Positions 15,486 through 25,222 of a DNA stretch of 64,000 bases are shown piece after piece. Each line of letters opens with the position of its first letter. Position 1 is the stretch's first letter. A program made the translations under genes and the position numbers. The DNA lies in contig NZ_JACWZZ010000001.1 in NCBI RefSeq assembly GCF_014698995.1, positions 496,001-560,000 on the forward strand, given 5' to 3'. The notes under the pieces are model-generated. The model saw only the letters and a list, made by a program, of their open reading frames with translations, was not told where the DNA came from and did not search any database. This DNA is from Hymenobacter duratus. GTDB taxonomy: Bacteria > Bacteroidota > Bacteroidia > Cytophagales > Hymenobacteraceae.

Positions 15486-16100
15486 ATGGAAATAAAAGAC
15501 CGAATCTTACTGGCAGCGCGGGAGCTGTTCACGCGCAACGGCATCCGCAGCGTCTCGATGGATGACATTGCCACGCACCTGAGCATGTCGAAAAAAACGC
15601 TCTACAAGTGGTTCGAAAACAAGGACCAGATAGTAGAGGGCGTGATACGGCAGCATCTGGGCCAGACCCAGGGCGAGTGTGAGGTGCTGATTGGCAAGGC
15701 CTCGTCGGCTATTGGGGAGCTGTTTGGGATGCTGGACTGGATGAAAAGCCAGTTCGCCGATATCCATCCCAGCATCTTCCACGATATGCAGAAATACTAC
15801 CCGGTGTCGTGGCAGCTGTGGCTGGAACACAAAAACAAATACATCCTGGCCCAGATAATAGCCAACCTTCGGCGGGGTATGGCCGAGGGCCTCTACCGCG
15901 CCGACCTCGACGTGGAAGTGCTGGCCCGTCTGCGCCTCTCGCAGGTGGAGCTGGCATTCAACGCCCAGGTATTTCCCCCCAGCGAATTCGACCCCAAGCG
16001 TGTGATTCTGACCACGCAGGAACACTTCATGCTGGGCGTGGCTACGCTCAAGGGCCACCGACTCATTAATACATTCCGTCATGTGACGGAGGAAGAATAA
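15486..16100 (+). CDS. TetR-family transcriptional regulator of the efflux operon
   Basis: The 204-residue protein has the N-terminal TetR helix-turn-helix (about 8-52; ARELFTRNGIRSVSMDDIA and MSKKTLYKWFENKDQI) and a helical ligand-binding C-terminal half typical of the family. It is the first gene of a four-gene run with TolC (29 bases downstream), the membrane-fusion adaptor and the RND pump, a layout in which TetR proteins repress the pump until a toxic compound or envelope stress releases them. A perfect dyad in its own promoter (15429-15458) is the likely binding site. The ligand cannot be deduced from sequence. Confidence 0.92.
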   Translation: MEIKDRILLAARELFTRNGIRSVSMDDIATHLSMSKKTLYKWFENKDQIVEGVIRQHLGQTQGECEVLIGKASSAIGELFGMLDWMKSQFADIHPSIFHDMQKYYPVSWQLWLEHKNKYILAQIIANLRRGMAEGLYRADLDVEVLARLRLSQVELAFNAQVFPPSEFDPKRVILTTQEHFMLGVATLKGHRLINTFRHVTEEE

Positions 16101-16129
16101 CCCCCTTTCTGCTCCAGTTTCACCACTCT

Positions 16130-17800
16130 ATGAAACGAATCATCCGACCCTTGCTGCTGGCTACGGCGCTCTGCGGACCTCTGGCAGCCGCTCAGGCCCA
16201 GGTAGGCGGCGCGCCCCAGGCCCAGCAGGTGGGCACTATTTCGCTGTCGTTGCAGCAGGCCATCGACTACGCCGTCAAAAACAAGCCAACGCTACTCTCC
16301 ACGCGCCTCGGTGAGCAAACCGCAAAGGCCAAAGTAGGCGAAATTCGGTCTGCCGGTTTGCCGCAGGTGAACGTGGCGGCCAACGTAGCCGACAACTTCA
16401 AGCTGCAGAAGGCGCTGGTAGACTTTGGGGCGCTGGGCGGCGGAGCATCGGCCACGGCACTTACCCCCGCCGACGTAACGGCAGCCCAGAGCGGCCAAAC
16501 GGTGAATCTGGGAACGGTAACGGTGCCTTCGGAGCCGGTGCCGCCGCAGGCGTTTGCCTTTGGTCTGCAATGGGCCGGCAACACCAGTGCTTCGGTGTCG
16601 CAGCTGCTGTTCGATGGTGCGTACCTCATTGGCCTGAAAGCGGCCAAAGTATATGAGGAACTCGCCAAAAAGCAGACGCAACAGGCCGAAATTGACGTGG
16701 TGGAGCAGGTAAGCAAAGCCTACTACAGCACGCTGGTAGCCCGTGAGCGGCTGGCGCTGCTGGGCCGCAACGTGCAGCGCCTCGATACGGTGCTCTTTCA
16801 GACCAACGAAACCTTCAAAGCAGGTTTCGCTGAAAAGCTTGACGTGGACCGGTTACGTGTGCAGCGCAATAACTTGGTAGTAGAACAGCAGAAAGCCCAG
16901 CGCCTAACGGACCTGAGCATTGCGCTGCTCAAGTTCCAGATGGGCCTGCCCCAGGACCAGAGCGTACAGCTCACCGACTCGCTCGGAACGGCTGTTGTAA
17001 ATGCCGGTACCCTGCGTCAGCGCCTGGGCGCTGCCAGCCCCACTACTGGTGGTGGTGTGACGGGCTTGGGTGGTGTGCCGACTGCGCCAACTATTAACTC
17101 TGGCAACACCGACGCGCAGCGCCAGCAGGATCAGCAGACGGCCCTCAGCGGTGCCCGCACTGGCCAGTTAGCCGCTGCCTTCAACTATAACAACCGCATC
17201 GAGTTCAGTACGCTGGAAACCCAGCAGGCGCTGGCTGGCCTCGACCTAGCCAACCGCCGCGCTGGTGCATACCCCCGCTTGCTGGCTACGGCGGCCTACG
17301 GTTTCTCCGGCTCGGCCAAGAACGCCGGCGACTTGTTTGCCTTCCGCGGTCCTGATTCGCGGGCGTCTAACGGCTTCCCCAACCAGAACTGGTTTGGTTT
17401 CGGCAACGTGGGCCTGAGCCTGCAGATTCCGGTCTTCGACGGCTTCCGCCGCAAATACCAAGTGCAGCAGGCGCGTATTCAGCAGCTGACCATTGAAAAA
17501 GGCTTCGAAACCCTGCGCCAGAGCATCGACCTGCAGGATGCCCAGAGCCGCACCACGCTCATCAACGCCCTGGACGTACTGGACAACCAGAAAGCCAACC
17601 TCGATTTGGCTCAGGATGTGGCCCGCGTATCGCGCATCAAGTTCCAGGAGGGCGTAGGCTCCAACTTGGAAGTCGTGACGGCCGAAACCTCGCTTCGGGA
17701 GGCCCAGACCAACTACTACGCTGCTATCTACGATGTGCTGGTGGCGAAAGTAGACCGTGACAAAGCTACCGGCGAGCTGTACAACCAGTCGCAGAAGTAA
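16130..17800 (+). CDS. TolC-family outer-membrane efflux channel
   Basis: The 556-residue protein starts with a signal peptide ([24 protein letters not shown]) and then shows the two internally related outer-efflux-protein repeats: long coiled helices ([19 protein letters not shown] near 33-51; [19 protein letters not shown] near the end) and short barrel strands. A Gly/Ala/Thr-rich insert (about 305-340) interrupts the middle. TolC trimers form the outer-membrane exit duct of tripartite pumps; the adaptor and RND permease genes follow directly. The terminal helix has the usual [15 protein letters not shown] ending. Confidence 0.93.
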   Translation: MKRIIRPLLLATALCGPLAAAQAQVGGAPQAQQVGTISLSLQQAIDYAVKNKPTLLSTRLGEQTAKAKVGEIRSAGLPQVNVAANVADNFKLQKALVDFGALGGGASATALTPADVTAAQSGQTVNLGTVTVPSEPVPPQAFAFGLQWAGNTSASVSQLLFDGAYLIGLKAAKVYEELAKKQTQQAEIDVVEQVSKAYYSTLVARERLALLGRNVQRLDTVLFQTNETFKAGFAEKLDVDRLRVQRNNLVVEQQKAQRLTDLSIALLKFQMGLPQDQSVQLTDSLGTAVVNAGTLRQRLGAASPTTGGGVTGLGGVPTAPTINSGNTDAQRQQDQQTALSGARTGQLAAAFNYNNRIEFSTLETQQALAGLDLANRRAGAYPRLLATAAYGFSGSAKNAGDLFAFRGPDSRASNGFPNQNWFGFGNVGLSLQIPVFDGFRRKYQVQQARIQQLTIEKGFETLRQSIDLQDAQSRTTLINALDVLDNQKANLDLAQDVARVSRIKFQEGVGSNLEVVTAETSLREAQTNYYAAIYDVLVAKVDRDKATGELYNQSQK

Positions 17801-17898
17801 GCCGCTGGGCGGCAGATGCCACGTGTTACACGCTTCTACCCCAGTCTTGTACAACTTCGTTCTTGCTCCTCAACTCCATGCTACTCTCTTCTTTGCAT

Positions 17899-19020
17899 AT
17901 GAAATACTCTACCTCCGCGGCCGTGCTGGCACTGGCGCTACTGGCGTCCTGTGGTCAGAAAGACCCCGCCGCCGAACTGGCCAAACTGAAACAGGAACAG
18001 GCATCTAATCAGGCCAAAATTGCCGAACTGGAAGCCAAATCCGGCAAAACTGGTGAAGAGGCTGCTGTACTGACGACTCCCGTTTCGGTGATAAAAGTGG
18101 CTCCTGAGAGCTTCAAGAGCTACCTCGAGGTGCAGGGCCGTGTAGATTTCGACCAGAATGCCACCGTGGCTGCCCGGGCTGCCGGTACGCTTACCAGCCT
18201 GCGCGTGCAGCGCGGCGACCGGGTGAGCAAAGGCCAGACGCTGGCTACCGTAGATGCCTCCATTCTGGACGCCAACATTGCCGAACTGCGCACCCGTATG
18301 GACCTCGCCCGCGTGATTTACGAGAAGCAGGACCGTCTCTGGAAACAGCAGATTGGGACCGAAATCCAGTATCTGCAGGCCAAAAACAACTACCAGGCGC
18401 TGCAGCGCAACCTGTCTACGCTGAACCAGCAGCGCGCCCTTTACAGCGTAGTGGCTCCTTTCAGCGGCACCGTTGACGATGTGCTGCCCAAACTGGGCGA
18501 AGCCGTGGCGCCCGGCGCTCCGGTAGTGAAGCTGCTGAGCGGCGGTGGCACTGGCAAGATCATCGTGGATGTATCGGAAGCTTACGCCAACCGCATCAAA
18601 GTCGGCGACAAGGCGCTGGTGACCATTCCGGACCTGGGAACTGAGGAAGCTCCCGCTACGGTGCGCGTCGTGACCAGCACCATCAATCCTACCAGCCGGA
18701 CTTTCACCACGGAACTGCGCCTGAACAACGCTAAAACTGGCCAGTTGCGCCCCAACATGGTGGCCAATGTGCGCATCCAGAACTACGACCGCCAGAACGC
18801 TACGGTACTGCCCGTAGATCTGGTACAGAAAGACGAACAGAACAGCTACGTGTTGGTGGTGGCTTCGGAAGGTGGCAAGCAAGTCGCCAAGAAGCGCATC
18901 ATTCAGGTGGGCAACACCTACAATGGCAAAGTGGAAGTTACCAGCGGCCTGCAAAACGGCGACCAGGTAATTTCTGCTGGGTATCAGAACCTGAACGAAG
19001 GCCAGGCGGTGAGCCTGTAG
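17899..19020 (+). CDS. RND efflux periplasmic adaptor (membrane-fusion lipoprotein)
   Basis: The 373-residue adaptor bridges the inner-membrane pump and TolC. I chose the ATG at 17899 because it gives a compact lipoprotein signal, [18 protein letters not shown], with the lipid-anchoring Cys at 18; alternatives at 17878 and a TTG at 17863 add residues without function. After the anchor comes a short coiled coil ([21 protein letters not shown]), then lipoyl-like half-motifs ([24 protein letters not shown] and [20 protein letters not shown]) flanking a helical hairpin, and a beta-barrel domain. The gene sits between tolC and the pump gene, 98 and 61 bases away. Confidence 0.93.
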   Translation: MKYSTSAAVLALALLASCGQKDPAAELAKLKQEQASNQAKIAELEAKSGKTGEEAAVLTTPVSVIKVAPESFKSYLEVQGRVDFDQNATVAARAAGTLTSLRVQRGDRVSKGQTLATVDASILDANIAELRTRMDLARVIYEKQDRLWKQQIGTEIQYLQAKNNYQALQRNLSTLNQQRALYSVVAPFSGTVDDVLPKLGEAVAPGAPVVKLLSGGGTGKIIVDVSEAYANRIKVGDKALVTIPDLGTEEAPATVRVVTSTINPTSRTFTTELRLNNAKTGQLRPNMVANVRIQNYDRQNATVLPVDLVQKDEQNSYVLVVASEGGKQVAKKRIIQVGNTYNGKVEVTSGLQNGDQVISAGYQNLNEGQAVSL

Positions 19021-19081
19021 CAGAGCGACCCCCTTCCTCCATTGAGGAAGAGCGTTTCGTCCACCCCGCAAAGACTATATC

Positions 19082-22000
19082 ATGCAGGACGTAGAAAAAG
19101 AATTCGGGCCCACCAGTTGGTCCATTGATAACAAGACGACCATTTACATCATCACGCTGCTGCTCTGCGTGGCGGGTATTTTCTCCTACATCAAGCTGGG
19201 CAAGGAGAAGTTTCCCGACATCGTGATTCCGCGTATCATCGTGGCCACGATTTATCCGGGTACTTCGCCGACCGATATTGAAAACCTTGTCACGCGCCAG
19301 CTGGAGAAGGAAATCAAGAGCGTGAACGGGGTGAAGAAAATCAGCTCCACTTCCAACCAGGACTATTGCATCGTGGATGTGGAGTTCAACTCCGGCGTGG
19401 ACGTGCAGTATGCTAAGCAGCTCATCAAGGATGCCGTAGACAAGGCCCAAAACGAGCTGCCCAACGACCTGCCCTCGCCGCCCACTGTGCAGGAAGTCAA
19501 CCTGTCGGAGCTGCCCATCATGAACATCAACTTGGCGGGCAATCTGCCGGTAAGCCAGCTGAAAAAGTACGCCGACGACTTCCAGGACAAGATTGAGGCT
19601 CTGCCCGAAATTACCCGCGTTGACATCATCGGGGCTCTGGACCAGCAGGTGAACGTGGACGTGGACCTGAACCGTCTGCGGGCATCCCGCCTCAGCTTCA
19701 CCGACGTAAGCGCCGCCATTGCGCGTGAGAACATCACCATTTCGGGCGGCTCCGTGAACGTGGGCGACCAGAAGCGCGCCGTGCGCGTGGCCGGCCAGTA
19801 TGCCCGGGCCGCGGATATTGCCAACATTCAGGTGAAAAACCTGAACGGCGCGGCCGTGCGTCTCGGCGACATTGCCACCGTGACGGATGCCTTCAAGGAC
19901 CGCGAATCCTACGCCCGCCTCGATGGCAAAACGGCCATTACCCTGAACGTTATCAAGCGCCAGGGCGAAAACCTGATTGATGCCTCCGACAAGATCAAGG
20001 AAGTTATCAAAGACTCGAAAACGAGCCTGCCCAGCGAGCTGACCATCACCGTAACGGGCGACACATCCAACGATACGCGTGTCACGCTCCACGACCTGAT
20101 CAATACCATCATCATCGGCTTCATCCTCGTGACGCTGATTCTGATGTTCTTCATGGGCACGACCAACGCGCTGTTCGTGGGCCTTTCGGTGCCGATTTCT
20201 ATGTTCCTGGCCTTCGTGCTGCTGCCCGGCTTTGGGTTTGCGCTGAACATGATTGTGCTGTTTGCCTTCCTGCTGGCCCTGGGGATTGTGGTCGATGACG
20301 CCATTGTGGTCATCGAAAACACTCACCGCCTGCTGCACGAGCACCCCAACCTGACGACGGCGCAGGCCGCCAAGTACGCCGCCGGAGAGGTATTCATTCC
20401 GGTGCTGGCCGGCACGCTCACCACGGTAGCGCCATTCGTACCGCTCATGTTCTGGCCGGGCATTGTAGGCTCGTTTATGTTCTACCTGCCCGTCACGCTC
20501 ATTCTCACGCTGATGTCGTCGCTCATCGTGGCCTTCATCATGAACCCGGTGTTTGCCGTGAGCTTCATGGAGCGCGAAGACCACCACAGCGGCGAAAAGC
20601 CGAAAGTGACACGCAATCTGCTGATCTGGACTGCCGCGCTGGTTGGTTTGGGTATCCTGTTTAATATCCTTGGCTTCACTGGAAAAGCTGAGATTGGTAT
20701 GCCGGTAGCCTCCGGAGCATCAGTGGGTGTTGGGGTCGAAGATGCAGGATTCTTCCAGACCCATGGGCATTTCTTGGGAAACCTTCTCCTCACTATTGCG
20801 GCACTTATCTGGTTGAATACGTTTCTGTTCAACAGGATGATTGCAGGCTTCCAGACCAAGGTGCTGCCTCGCTTCCAGAACGGCTACGCCAGTCTCGTGA
20901 ACTGGGCCATCAGCCACCCGGTATTGGTGATGGTGAGCATGGTGGTGCTGTTTTTTATCTCCATCTTCGCAGTAGGTGCCCGCAGCCCCAAAGTAGATTT
21001 CTTCCCCTCCGGTGACCCGAAATTCGTGTATACCTACCTCAAGATGCCCGTGGGCACGCGCGTGGAGGTGACGGACTCAGTAGCCCGCGAGTTGGAAAAC
21101 CGTATCTATAAGGTTATCGGCAAGGACAATCCCGATGTGGAATCGGTGATTACCAACGTGGCCATCGGTGCCTCTGACCCAGGTGAAGCTTCTGCTTCGG
21201 GCACGTCCCAGTCGAACCTGGCCAAAGTGGCCGTGGCGTTCAAGGAGATGAGCGAGCGGACCGGCCCGGCCACCAGCACTTACATGGACAAAATCCGGGA
21301 AGCGGTGAAAGGCATCCCTGGTACCGAAATTTCGGTGGACAAGGAAGCCAGCGGTCCGCCGCAGGGCAAGGCCATTGCCATCGAAGTAGCCGGCGACGAC
21401 TATCCGACCCTGATCAAGCTGTCGAAAGACGTAACCCGCTACATCGAGTCCAAGAAAATCGGGGGTATTGAGCAGCTGCGCTCCAACCTGGAAGACCGCA
21501 ACCCCGAAATTGCCGTGGATATCAACCGTATTCGCGCTAACCGGGAAGGCATCAGCACCGCCCAGATTGGTTCCGAAGTGCGCACGGCCATCTATGGCAC
21601 CGAGGCCAGCAAGTTCAAAACGCCCGATGACGAGTATCCGATTCAGGTGCGCTATGCCGAGCCTTACCGCTCCGACGTGGACGCCATCCTGAACTCGCCG
21701 CTCACGTTCCGCGACGCTACCGGCGCCATCCGCCAGGTTCCGATTTCCTCAGTAGCTGATGTGCGCTACGGCACTACCTACGGTGGCATCAAGCGCAAAG
21801 ACGTGAAGCGCGTCATCACCATCTCCTCCAACGTGCTCAACGGCTTTACCGGCCCTGACGTGGTGCGCCAGATCGAAACCTCGCTCAAAGCCTTCCCGAC
21901 GCCTCCAGGCTACAGCGTGAAAATGGGCGGTGCGCAGGAAGACCAGGAGGAAACCAGCTCTTTCCTCGGTGTAGCTGCTGTGGGAGCCATTGCCCTCATT

Positions 22001-22594
22001 TTCCTGGTGCTGGTAATGCAATTCAACTCCGTGAGCAAGCCGGTCATCATTCTCACCGAAATCATCTTCTCGGTGGTTGGGGTAATGCTGGGCCTGGCCA
22101 TTACGGGCATGAACATCAGTATCGTAATGACGGGCGTGGGCATCATTGCCCTGGCCGGTATTGTGGTGAAAAACGGTATTCTGCTGGTCGAATTCACCGA
22201 CATACTGCGCAGCCAGGGGATGCCGCTCCGTGAGGCCATCGTAATGGCGGGCCGCACGCGCCTGAACCCGGTAATCCTGACGGCCACCGCCGCCACCCTG
22301 GGCCTGATTCCGCTGGCCATTGGTCTGAATATCGACTTCTACGAACTGTTCAACTCGTTTCAGCCTCACTTCTTTATCGGAGGCGAATCGGTGACGTTCT
22401 GGGGGCCGCTGGCCTGGACCATCATCTTCGGTCTGGTGTTTGCCACCGTCATCACGCTGGTAGTAGTACCGGTGATGTATCTGATAACAGAATCCCTGAA
22501 GCTGAAAATTTTCGGTAAACCGGCCAATACCGATGCAACCGATTCGTTGGAGCAGGACTCTACCGTTCGGCAGCGGGAGCTGACCGAAGCATAA
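19082..22594 (+). CDS. RND multidrug efflux permease (HAE1-like)
   Basis: The 1170-residue inner-membrane pump exchanges protons for substrates. Features in order: TM1 (about 15-38), a periplasmic porter half, TM2-6 with the proton-relay pair in GIVVDDAIVVIEN, a linker of about 120 residues containing two extra hydrophobic stretches (about 515-585), TM7, the second porter half, and TM8-12. The extra segment makes it longer than E. coli AcrB (1049). Such inserts are common in Bacteroidota pumps. It is the last pump component of the tetR operon. Likely substrates (detergents, dyes, antibiotics or metals) cannot be deduced. A stem-loop follows at 22606-22661. Confidence 0.93.
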   Translation: MQDVEKEFGPTSWSIDNKTTIYIITLLLCVAGIFSYIKLGKEKFPDIVIPRIIVATIYPGTSPTDIENLVTRQLEKEIKSVNGVKKISSTSNQDYCIVDVEFNSGVDVQYAKQLIKDAVDKAQNELPNDLPSPPTVQEVNLSELPIMNINLAGNLPVSQLKKYADDFQDKIEALPEITRVDIIGALDQQVNVDVDLNRLRASRLSFTDVSAAIARENITISGGSVNVGDQKRAVRVAGQYARAADIANIQVKNLNGAAVRLGDIATVTDAFKDRESYARLDGKTAITLNVIKRQGENLIDASDKIKEVIKDSKTSLPSELTITVTGDTSNDTRVTLHDLINTIIIGFILVTLILMFFMGTTNALFVGLSVPISMFLAFVLLPGFGFALNMIVLFAFLLALGIVVDDAIVVIENTHRLLHEHPNLTTAQAAKYAAGEVFIPVLAGTLTTVAPFVPLMFWPGIVGSFMFYLPVTLILTLMSSLIVAFIMNPVFAVSFMEREDHHSGEKPKVTRNLLIWTAALVGLGILFNILGFTGKAEIGMPVASGASVGVGVEDAGFFQTHGHFLGNLLLTIAALIWLNTFLFNRMIAGFQTKVLPRFQNGYASLVNWAISHPVLVMVSMVVLFFISIFAVGARSPKVDFFPSGDPKFVYTYLKMPVGTRVEVTDSVARELENRIYKVIGKDNPDVESVITNVAIGASDPGEASASGTSQSNLAKVAVAFKEMSERTGPATSTYMDKIREAVKGIPGTEISVDKEASGPPQGKAIAIEVAGDDYPTLIKLSKDVTRYIESKKIGGIEQLRSNLEDRNPEIAVDINRIRANREGISTAQIGSEVRTAIYGTEASKFKTPDDEYPIQVRYAEPYRSDVDAILNSPLTFRDATGAIRQVPISSVADVRYGTTYGGIKRKDVKRVITISSNVLNGFTGPDVVRQIETSLKAFPTPPGYSVKMGGAQEDQEETSSFLGVAAVGAIALIFLVLVMQFNSVSKPVIILTEIIFSVVGVMLGLAITGMNISIVMTGVGIIALAGIVVKNGILLVEFTDILRSQGMPLREAIVMAGRTRLNPVILTATAATLGLIPLAIGLNIDFYELFNSFQPHFFIGGESVTFWGPLAWTIIFGLVFATVITLVVVPVMYLITESLKLKIFGKPANTDATDSLEQDSTVRQRELTEA

Positions 22595-22605
22595 CCTGGG
22601 TAGTT

Positions 22606-22661
22606 GGTAGTGGGCAGGAAGGCCGTCCGGCCCTGATAGCCAGGTGCCTGCGCCCACTACC
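22606..22661. repeat. Stem-loop between the RND permease and the carrier-like gene
   Basis: Ten-base perfect outer arms (GGTAGTGGGC at 22606-22615, complement at 22652-22661) enclose a second small hairpin, GGCCG-TC-CGGCC, at 22621-22632. There is no T-tract, so it may be an RNA-stabilising or attenuating structure rather than a terminator. Confidence 0.6.
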
Positions 22662-22702
22662 ACCTCTCATTTTTCTCTACCAGTACCACGTCGTACTTTC
22701 CT

Positions 22703-22966
22703 ATGATTGCTGCCACGACAACTTCCGCCCCCAAATCCATTCAGCAGCAGGTGCTGCGTATCATCAGCAAGCGCAAGGCTATCAAGTCCAAGCGCCTGCG
22801 TATCAGCAGCAGCCTGAGCCGCGAGCTAGGCTTCGATACGGTAGATGTGGTAGACATCATTCTGGAGCTGGAGCGCAATTTCCACATCACTATTCCCGAC
22901 GAAGTGCCGCTGGCTACCGTCGGCGACTTTGTGAGCTATGTGGCTTCGCACGCCAAGGCTGCCTGA
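22703..22966 (+). CDS. Acyl-carrier-like protein lacking the phosphopantetheine serine
   Basis: The 87-residue product aligns with acyl carrier proteins over helices 2-4: LSRELGFDTVDVVDIIL, LERNFHITIPDE and VGDFVSYV. The family's modified serine (DSL motif) is Thr46 here (codon ACG in GFDTVD), so ordinary 4'-phosphopantetheinylation should not occur. The N-terminal half is unusually basic (SKRKAIKSKRLR), unlike acidic ACPs. It follows the RND permease by 108 bases on the same strand and is closed by a strong terminator, so it could be the fifth gene of the efflux operon or have its own promoter. The function is unknown; an ACP-fold binding or regulatory protein is my inference. Confidence 0.8.
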   Translation: MIAATTTSAPKSIQQQVLRIISKRKAIKSKRLRISSSLSRELGFDTVDVVDIILELERNFHITIPDEVPLATVGDFVSYVASHAKAA

Positions 22967-22978
22967 TTGCTTTTTCGC

Positions 22979-23029
22979 AGAAACACAAAAGCGGCCCGGA
23001 ACACTGTTCCGGGCCGCTTTTGTGTTTCT
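22979..23029. terminator. Bidirectional terminator after the carrier-like gene
   Basis: A 25-base perfect inverted repeat (22979-23003 / 23005-23029) with GC core and A4/T4 flanks between two convergent genes. Confidence 0.9.
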
Positions 23030-23048
23030 ACTTTGGTAGCTTTTGCTG

Positions 23049-23690
23049 CTACCGAACGTTGCCGCCCGTGTCGCCGCCATCCGGGCGGGCATCGGTAGAC
23101 TGGTTTGGTTCGCGGGTACTGTCGGTCGTGTTGGCGGCAGTATCGGTGTGTGGTTTGGGTTGAGTCGGCTTAGCCGGGCTGGGTTTGGCGGGCTCCGCTT
23201 TAGAAGCGGCGTGCTGAGACGCAGCAGGCTTTTCGTCCTCTTCTATTACCTGGGCATCCTCTACCAGTTGCGGACGGGTTTTTTTCCACTCCGCAAATTT
23301 GTCCATTTCCTCTTTTATGGTAGAGCTGAACCATGCTACCAGCGCCACATCATCCAGCAGGCCCAGCACCGGAATAAAATCCGGAATCAGGTCGATGGGG
23401 CTCATGAAATAGATAGTAACCGCTACGGCTGCTACAACCGTGCTGGTGGGCAGGCCGGTATACTCGCCTGAAACCGAAGCGCGAATGAGGCGAAACAGGG
23501 TCTGCAGCGTTTCCCAGGCTTCGTGCGCCAGGCTGCCAATGTCGTTTTTATCGCGGGCCTTCTCGTAGGCATCGTTCAGCAGCTGCTTGATGCGGGTTGG
23601 CTTCTTGATGTACTCCTCCGCCTTGCCAACGAACTTCTTGAATACTGGCGAATCAGCTACTTGTTCGCCTTTGGGGGTTTGCTTATCCAT
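23049..23690 (-). CDS. DUF1232 (YkvA-type) membrane protein
   Basis: The 213-residue protein starts at the ATG at 23690, 16 residues inside the longest frame. The centre carries the DUF1232 signature: a membrane segment ending in YFMSPIDLIPDFIPVLG followed by LLDDVALVAWF. The C-terminal third (about 145-213) is a disordered Lys/Pro/Ala/Thr tail. DUF1232 proteins are small membrane proteins of unknown role. The gene stands alone, converging with the carrier-like gene and followed on its 5' side by the NlpC gene of the same strand about 165 bases away. Confidence 0.85.
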   Translation of the reverse strand: MDKQTPKGEQVADSPVFKKFVGKAEEYIKKPTRIKQLLNDAYEKARDKNDIGSLAHEAWETLQTLFRLIRASVSGEYTGLPTSTVVAAVAVTIYFMSPIDLIPDFIPVLGLLDDVALVAWFSSTIKEEMDKFAEWKKTRPQLVEDAQVIEEDEKPAASQHAASKAEPAKPSPAKPTQPKPHTDTAANTTDSTREPNQSTDARPDGGDTGGNVR

Positions 23691-23855
23691 AACGGGAAAA
23701 GGAGAGAACGTAAGTGGGGCCCTGCGCTGGTAAAGCATAGGGCTACTGCCTGCCTATACTGTTTCGCCGCAAAATGGTTATCTGTTGGCAGACTACCAAT
23801 AAAAATGCCCCGCCCGGAAAGGAGCGAGGCATCAAATAGCCAGTACGCAAGCCTG

Positions 23856-24458
23856 TTAGTTGGTGGCCACGCGGCCGGCAGCGTAGAAGTTGCGGTGGTA
23901 GTAGGCCTGGTTCAGGGAGCTGACCATCACGCCGCCGTTGGTGGCAGAGTGCGCAAACTTGCCATCTTTCAGGTAGATGCCAACGTGGTAAATCGGCTGA
24001 CCCGGGCCCCGGCGGAAGAAAACCAAATCACCGGTTTCCATTTCGTCCTTATCCACGCGCTTCACACTCTGAAACATGGAGCGGGAGCTGCGTTGCAGCG
24101 TGATGCCGTATACTTCTTTGAATACCCGGGTTACAAAACCGGAGCAGTCGGTGCCTTTTTTGCTGTTGCTGCCGTAGCGGTAGGGGGTGCCCATCCAGTC
24201 AAGAACGGTGCGGAGCAGGGTAGTATTCTCGGTGCGGGCCAGCCGGAGTCCGAGAGCCTGGCCGTAGTAGTCGTATGCAGCGGAGTCGCTGGCCGCGGCG
24301 GCAGGCTTTTCTTCCTCGTCGAGTGAGAAACCGGACAGGAAGGACGCTTCAGCATGTATAGGGGCCGAAGCGGAGGTAGCGGTGGAAGGAGCTTGTTCGA
24401 AGAGGAAAGAGAGGGCCATGGCGGCCGCGGCGAGGCAATACAGGGAAATATTCTTCAT
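23856..24458 (-). CDS. NlpC/P60 (C40) peptidoglycan endopeptidase
   Basis: The 200-residue protein has a signal peptide from the ATG at 24458 (MKNISLYCLAAAAMALSF) and an NlpC/P60 domain from about 80 to 195. The catalytic triad can be placed: Cys105 in GTDCSGFV, His159 in YHVGIYL and His170 in FAHSA. These enzymes cut peptide stems of peptidoglycan (typically gamma-D-Glu to diamino acid bonds) in the periplasm. No SH3 or LysM wall-binding domain is present; a short acidic/Ala linker (about 45-62) separates signal and catalytic domain. The 7 residues upstream of the chosen start lack signal character. Confidence 0.92.
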   Translation of the reverse strand: MKNISLYCLAAAAMALSFLFEQAPSTATSASAPIHAEASFLSGFSLDEEEKPAAAASDSAAYDYYGQALGLRLARTENTTLLRTVLDWMGTPYRYGSNSKKGTDCSGFVTRVFKEVYGITLQRSSRSMFQSVKRVDKDEMETGDLVFFRRGPGQPIYHVGIYLKDGKFAHSATNGGVMVSSLNQAYYHRNFYAAGRVATN

Positions 24459-24764
24459 TGTCCGTCGTGGAGGTGGCAAAATCGGTTTTCGGCAGGGGCC
24501 GAAGGAACCGGGAAGTACTTCTTTCGTCGATAGAAGCGGATGAAAAAAGGAAGCGTAAATCGGTGAAAAAACGACGAAAAAGAGCAGACTCTACTTTCGC
24601 CGATGGTTAAAGCTAGGCCTAAAATTCCGGACTAGCCTAGTTTTGTCTGCCATTTTTGACAATATTCTTCCCTAAAGTCAATTTATTGTTCAATAATACA
24701 TGCAACACGTGTAACCGTATAGGTTAGTTGGTGCGTATACTCCGCCCTGTTTTTCTCCTGCCCC
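24459..24764. other. 306-base divergent intergenic region, AT-rich
   Basis: The region lies between the NlpC gene (minus) and the HExxH gene (plus) and is noticeably AT-rich at 24640-24720. A small dyad, CTAGGC (24613-24618) with GCCTAG (24635-24640), may be an operator. I see no exact TAnnTTTG box and no gene. Confidence 0.4.
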
Positions 24765-25127
24765 ATGACCTCTCCGCGCATTATCGAAAACTCACCTTTG
24801 GCCCGCGTTGCCCGCCTCAAGCTGGGCACCCGGAGCGTGGCTATGGTGCTCGGCAATACCATTCATTTGAGCGGAGCAACAAAAGAGGAATTTCTGAATG
24901 ACCCGTATTGGGTGGCACACGAAATGGAGCACATCCGTCAATTTCAGGAGCATGGGCGGCTGGGGTTTCTGTGGCGCTACTTGGTAGGCTGGGCCCGGCA
25001 CGGGTACTACAACATTCCTTTTGAAGCGCAGGCTCGTGAAGCAGGTCACCGGAATGCGGCCCAATACGCGCAAGGTCGTCCTCTGCCCGACCCGGCTACC
25101 ATGCACCAAGGCCCGAAGGCAACGTAA
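24765..25127 (+). CDS. Small HExxH protein (DUF4157-like)
   Basis: The 120-residue protein contains HEMEH at 52-56, a zinc-metallopeptidase HExxH motif, in a context (WVAHEMEHIRQFQEHG) like that of DUF4157 proteins, where the helix carrying the motif follows a short beta-hairpin (GNTIHLSG). A later Glu in IPFEAQARE (near 87) could be the third ligand. There is no signal peptide, so it is presumably cytoplasmic. The family is small for a protease, and many members may only bind metal. It converges with an SDR gene across an imperfect terminator. Confidence 0.7.
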   Translation: MTSPRIIENSPLARVARLKLGTRSVAMVLGNTIHLSGATKEEFLNDPYWVAHEMEHIRQFQEHGRLGFLWRYLVGWARHGYYNIPFEAQAREAGHRNAAQYAQGRPLPDPATMHQGPKAT

Positions 25128-25160
25128 ACACAGGGCCAATCTACAGAAAGGCCTACCCGC

Positions 25161-25205
25161 AAAGCGCCTCTTTGCAGTTACCTGGCAACTGAAAAGGGGC
25201 GCTTT
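25161..25205. terminator. Probable bidirectional terminator
   Basis: An imperfect stem of about 19 pairs (25161-25179 / 25187-25205) with AAAGCGCC/GGCGCTTT ends and three or four mismatches or G-U pairs, lying between convergent genes. Confidence 0.6.
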
Positions 25206-25222
25206 ATCTCACTCTTTAATAG

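Noticed and set aside
18938..20587. 549-codon open frame on the minus strand opposite the RND permease
   Set aside because: Antisense to a clear pump gene, rich in His/Arg/Gln/Gly in the way typical of the complement of a GC-rich coding strand, with no recognisable domain.
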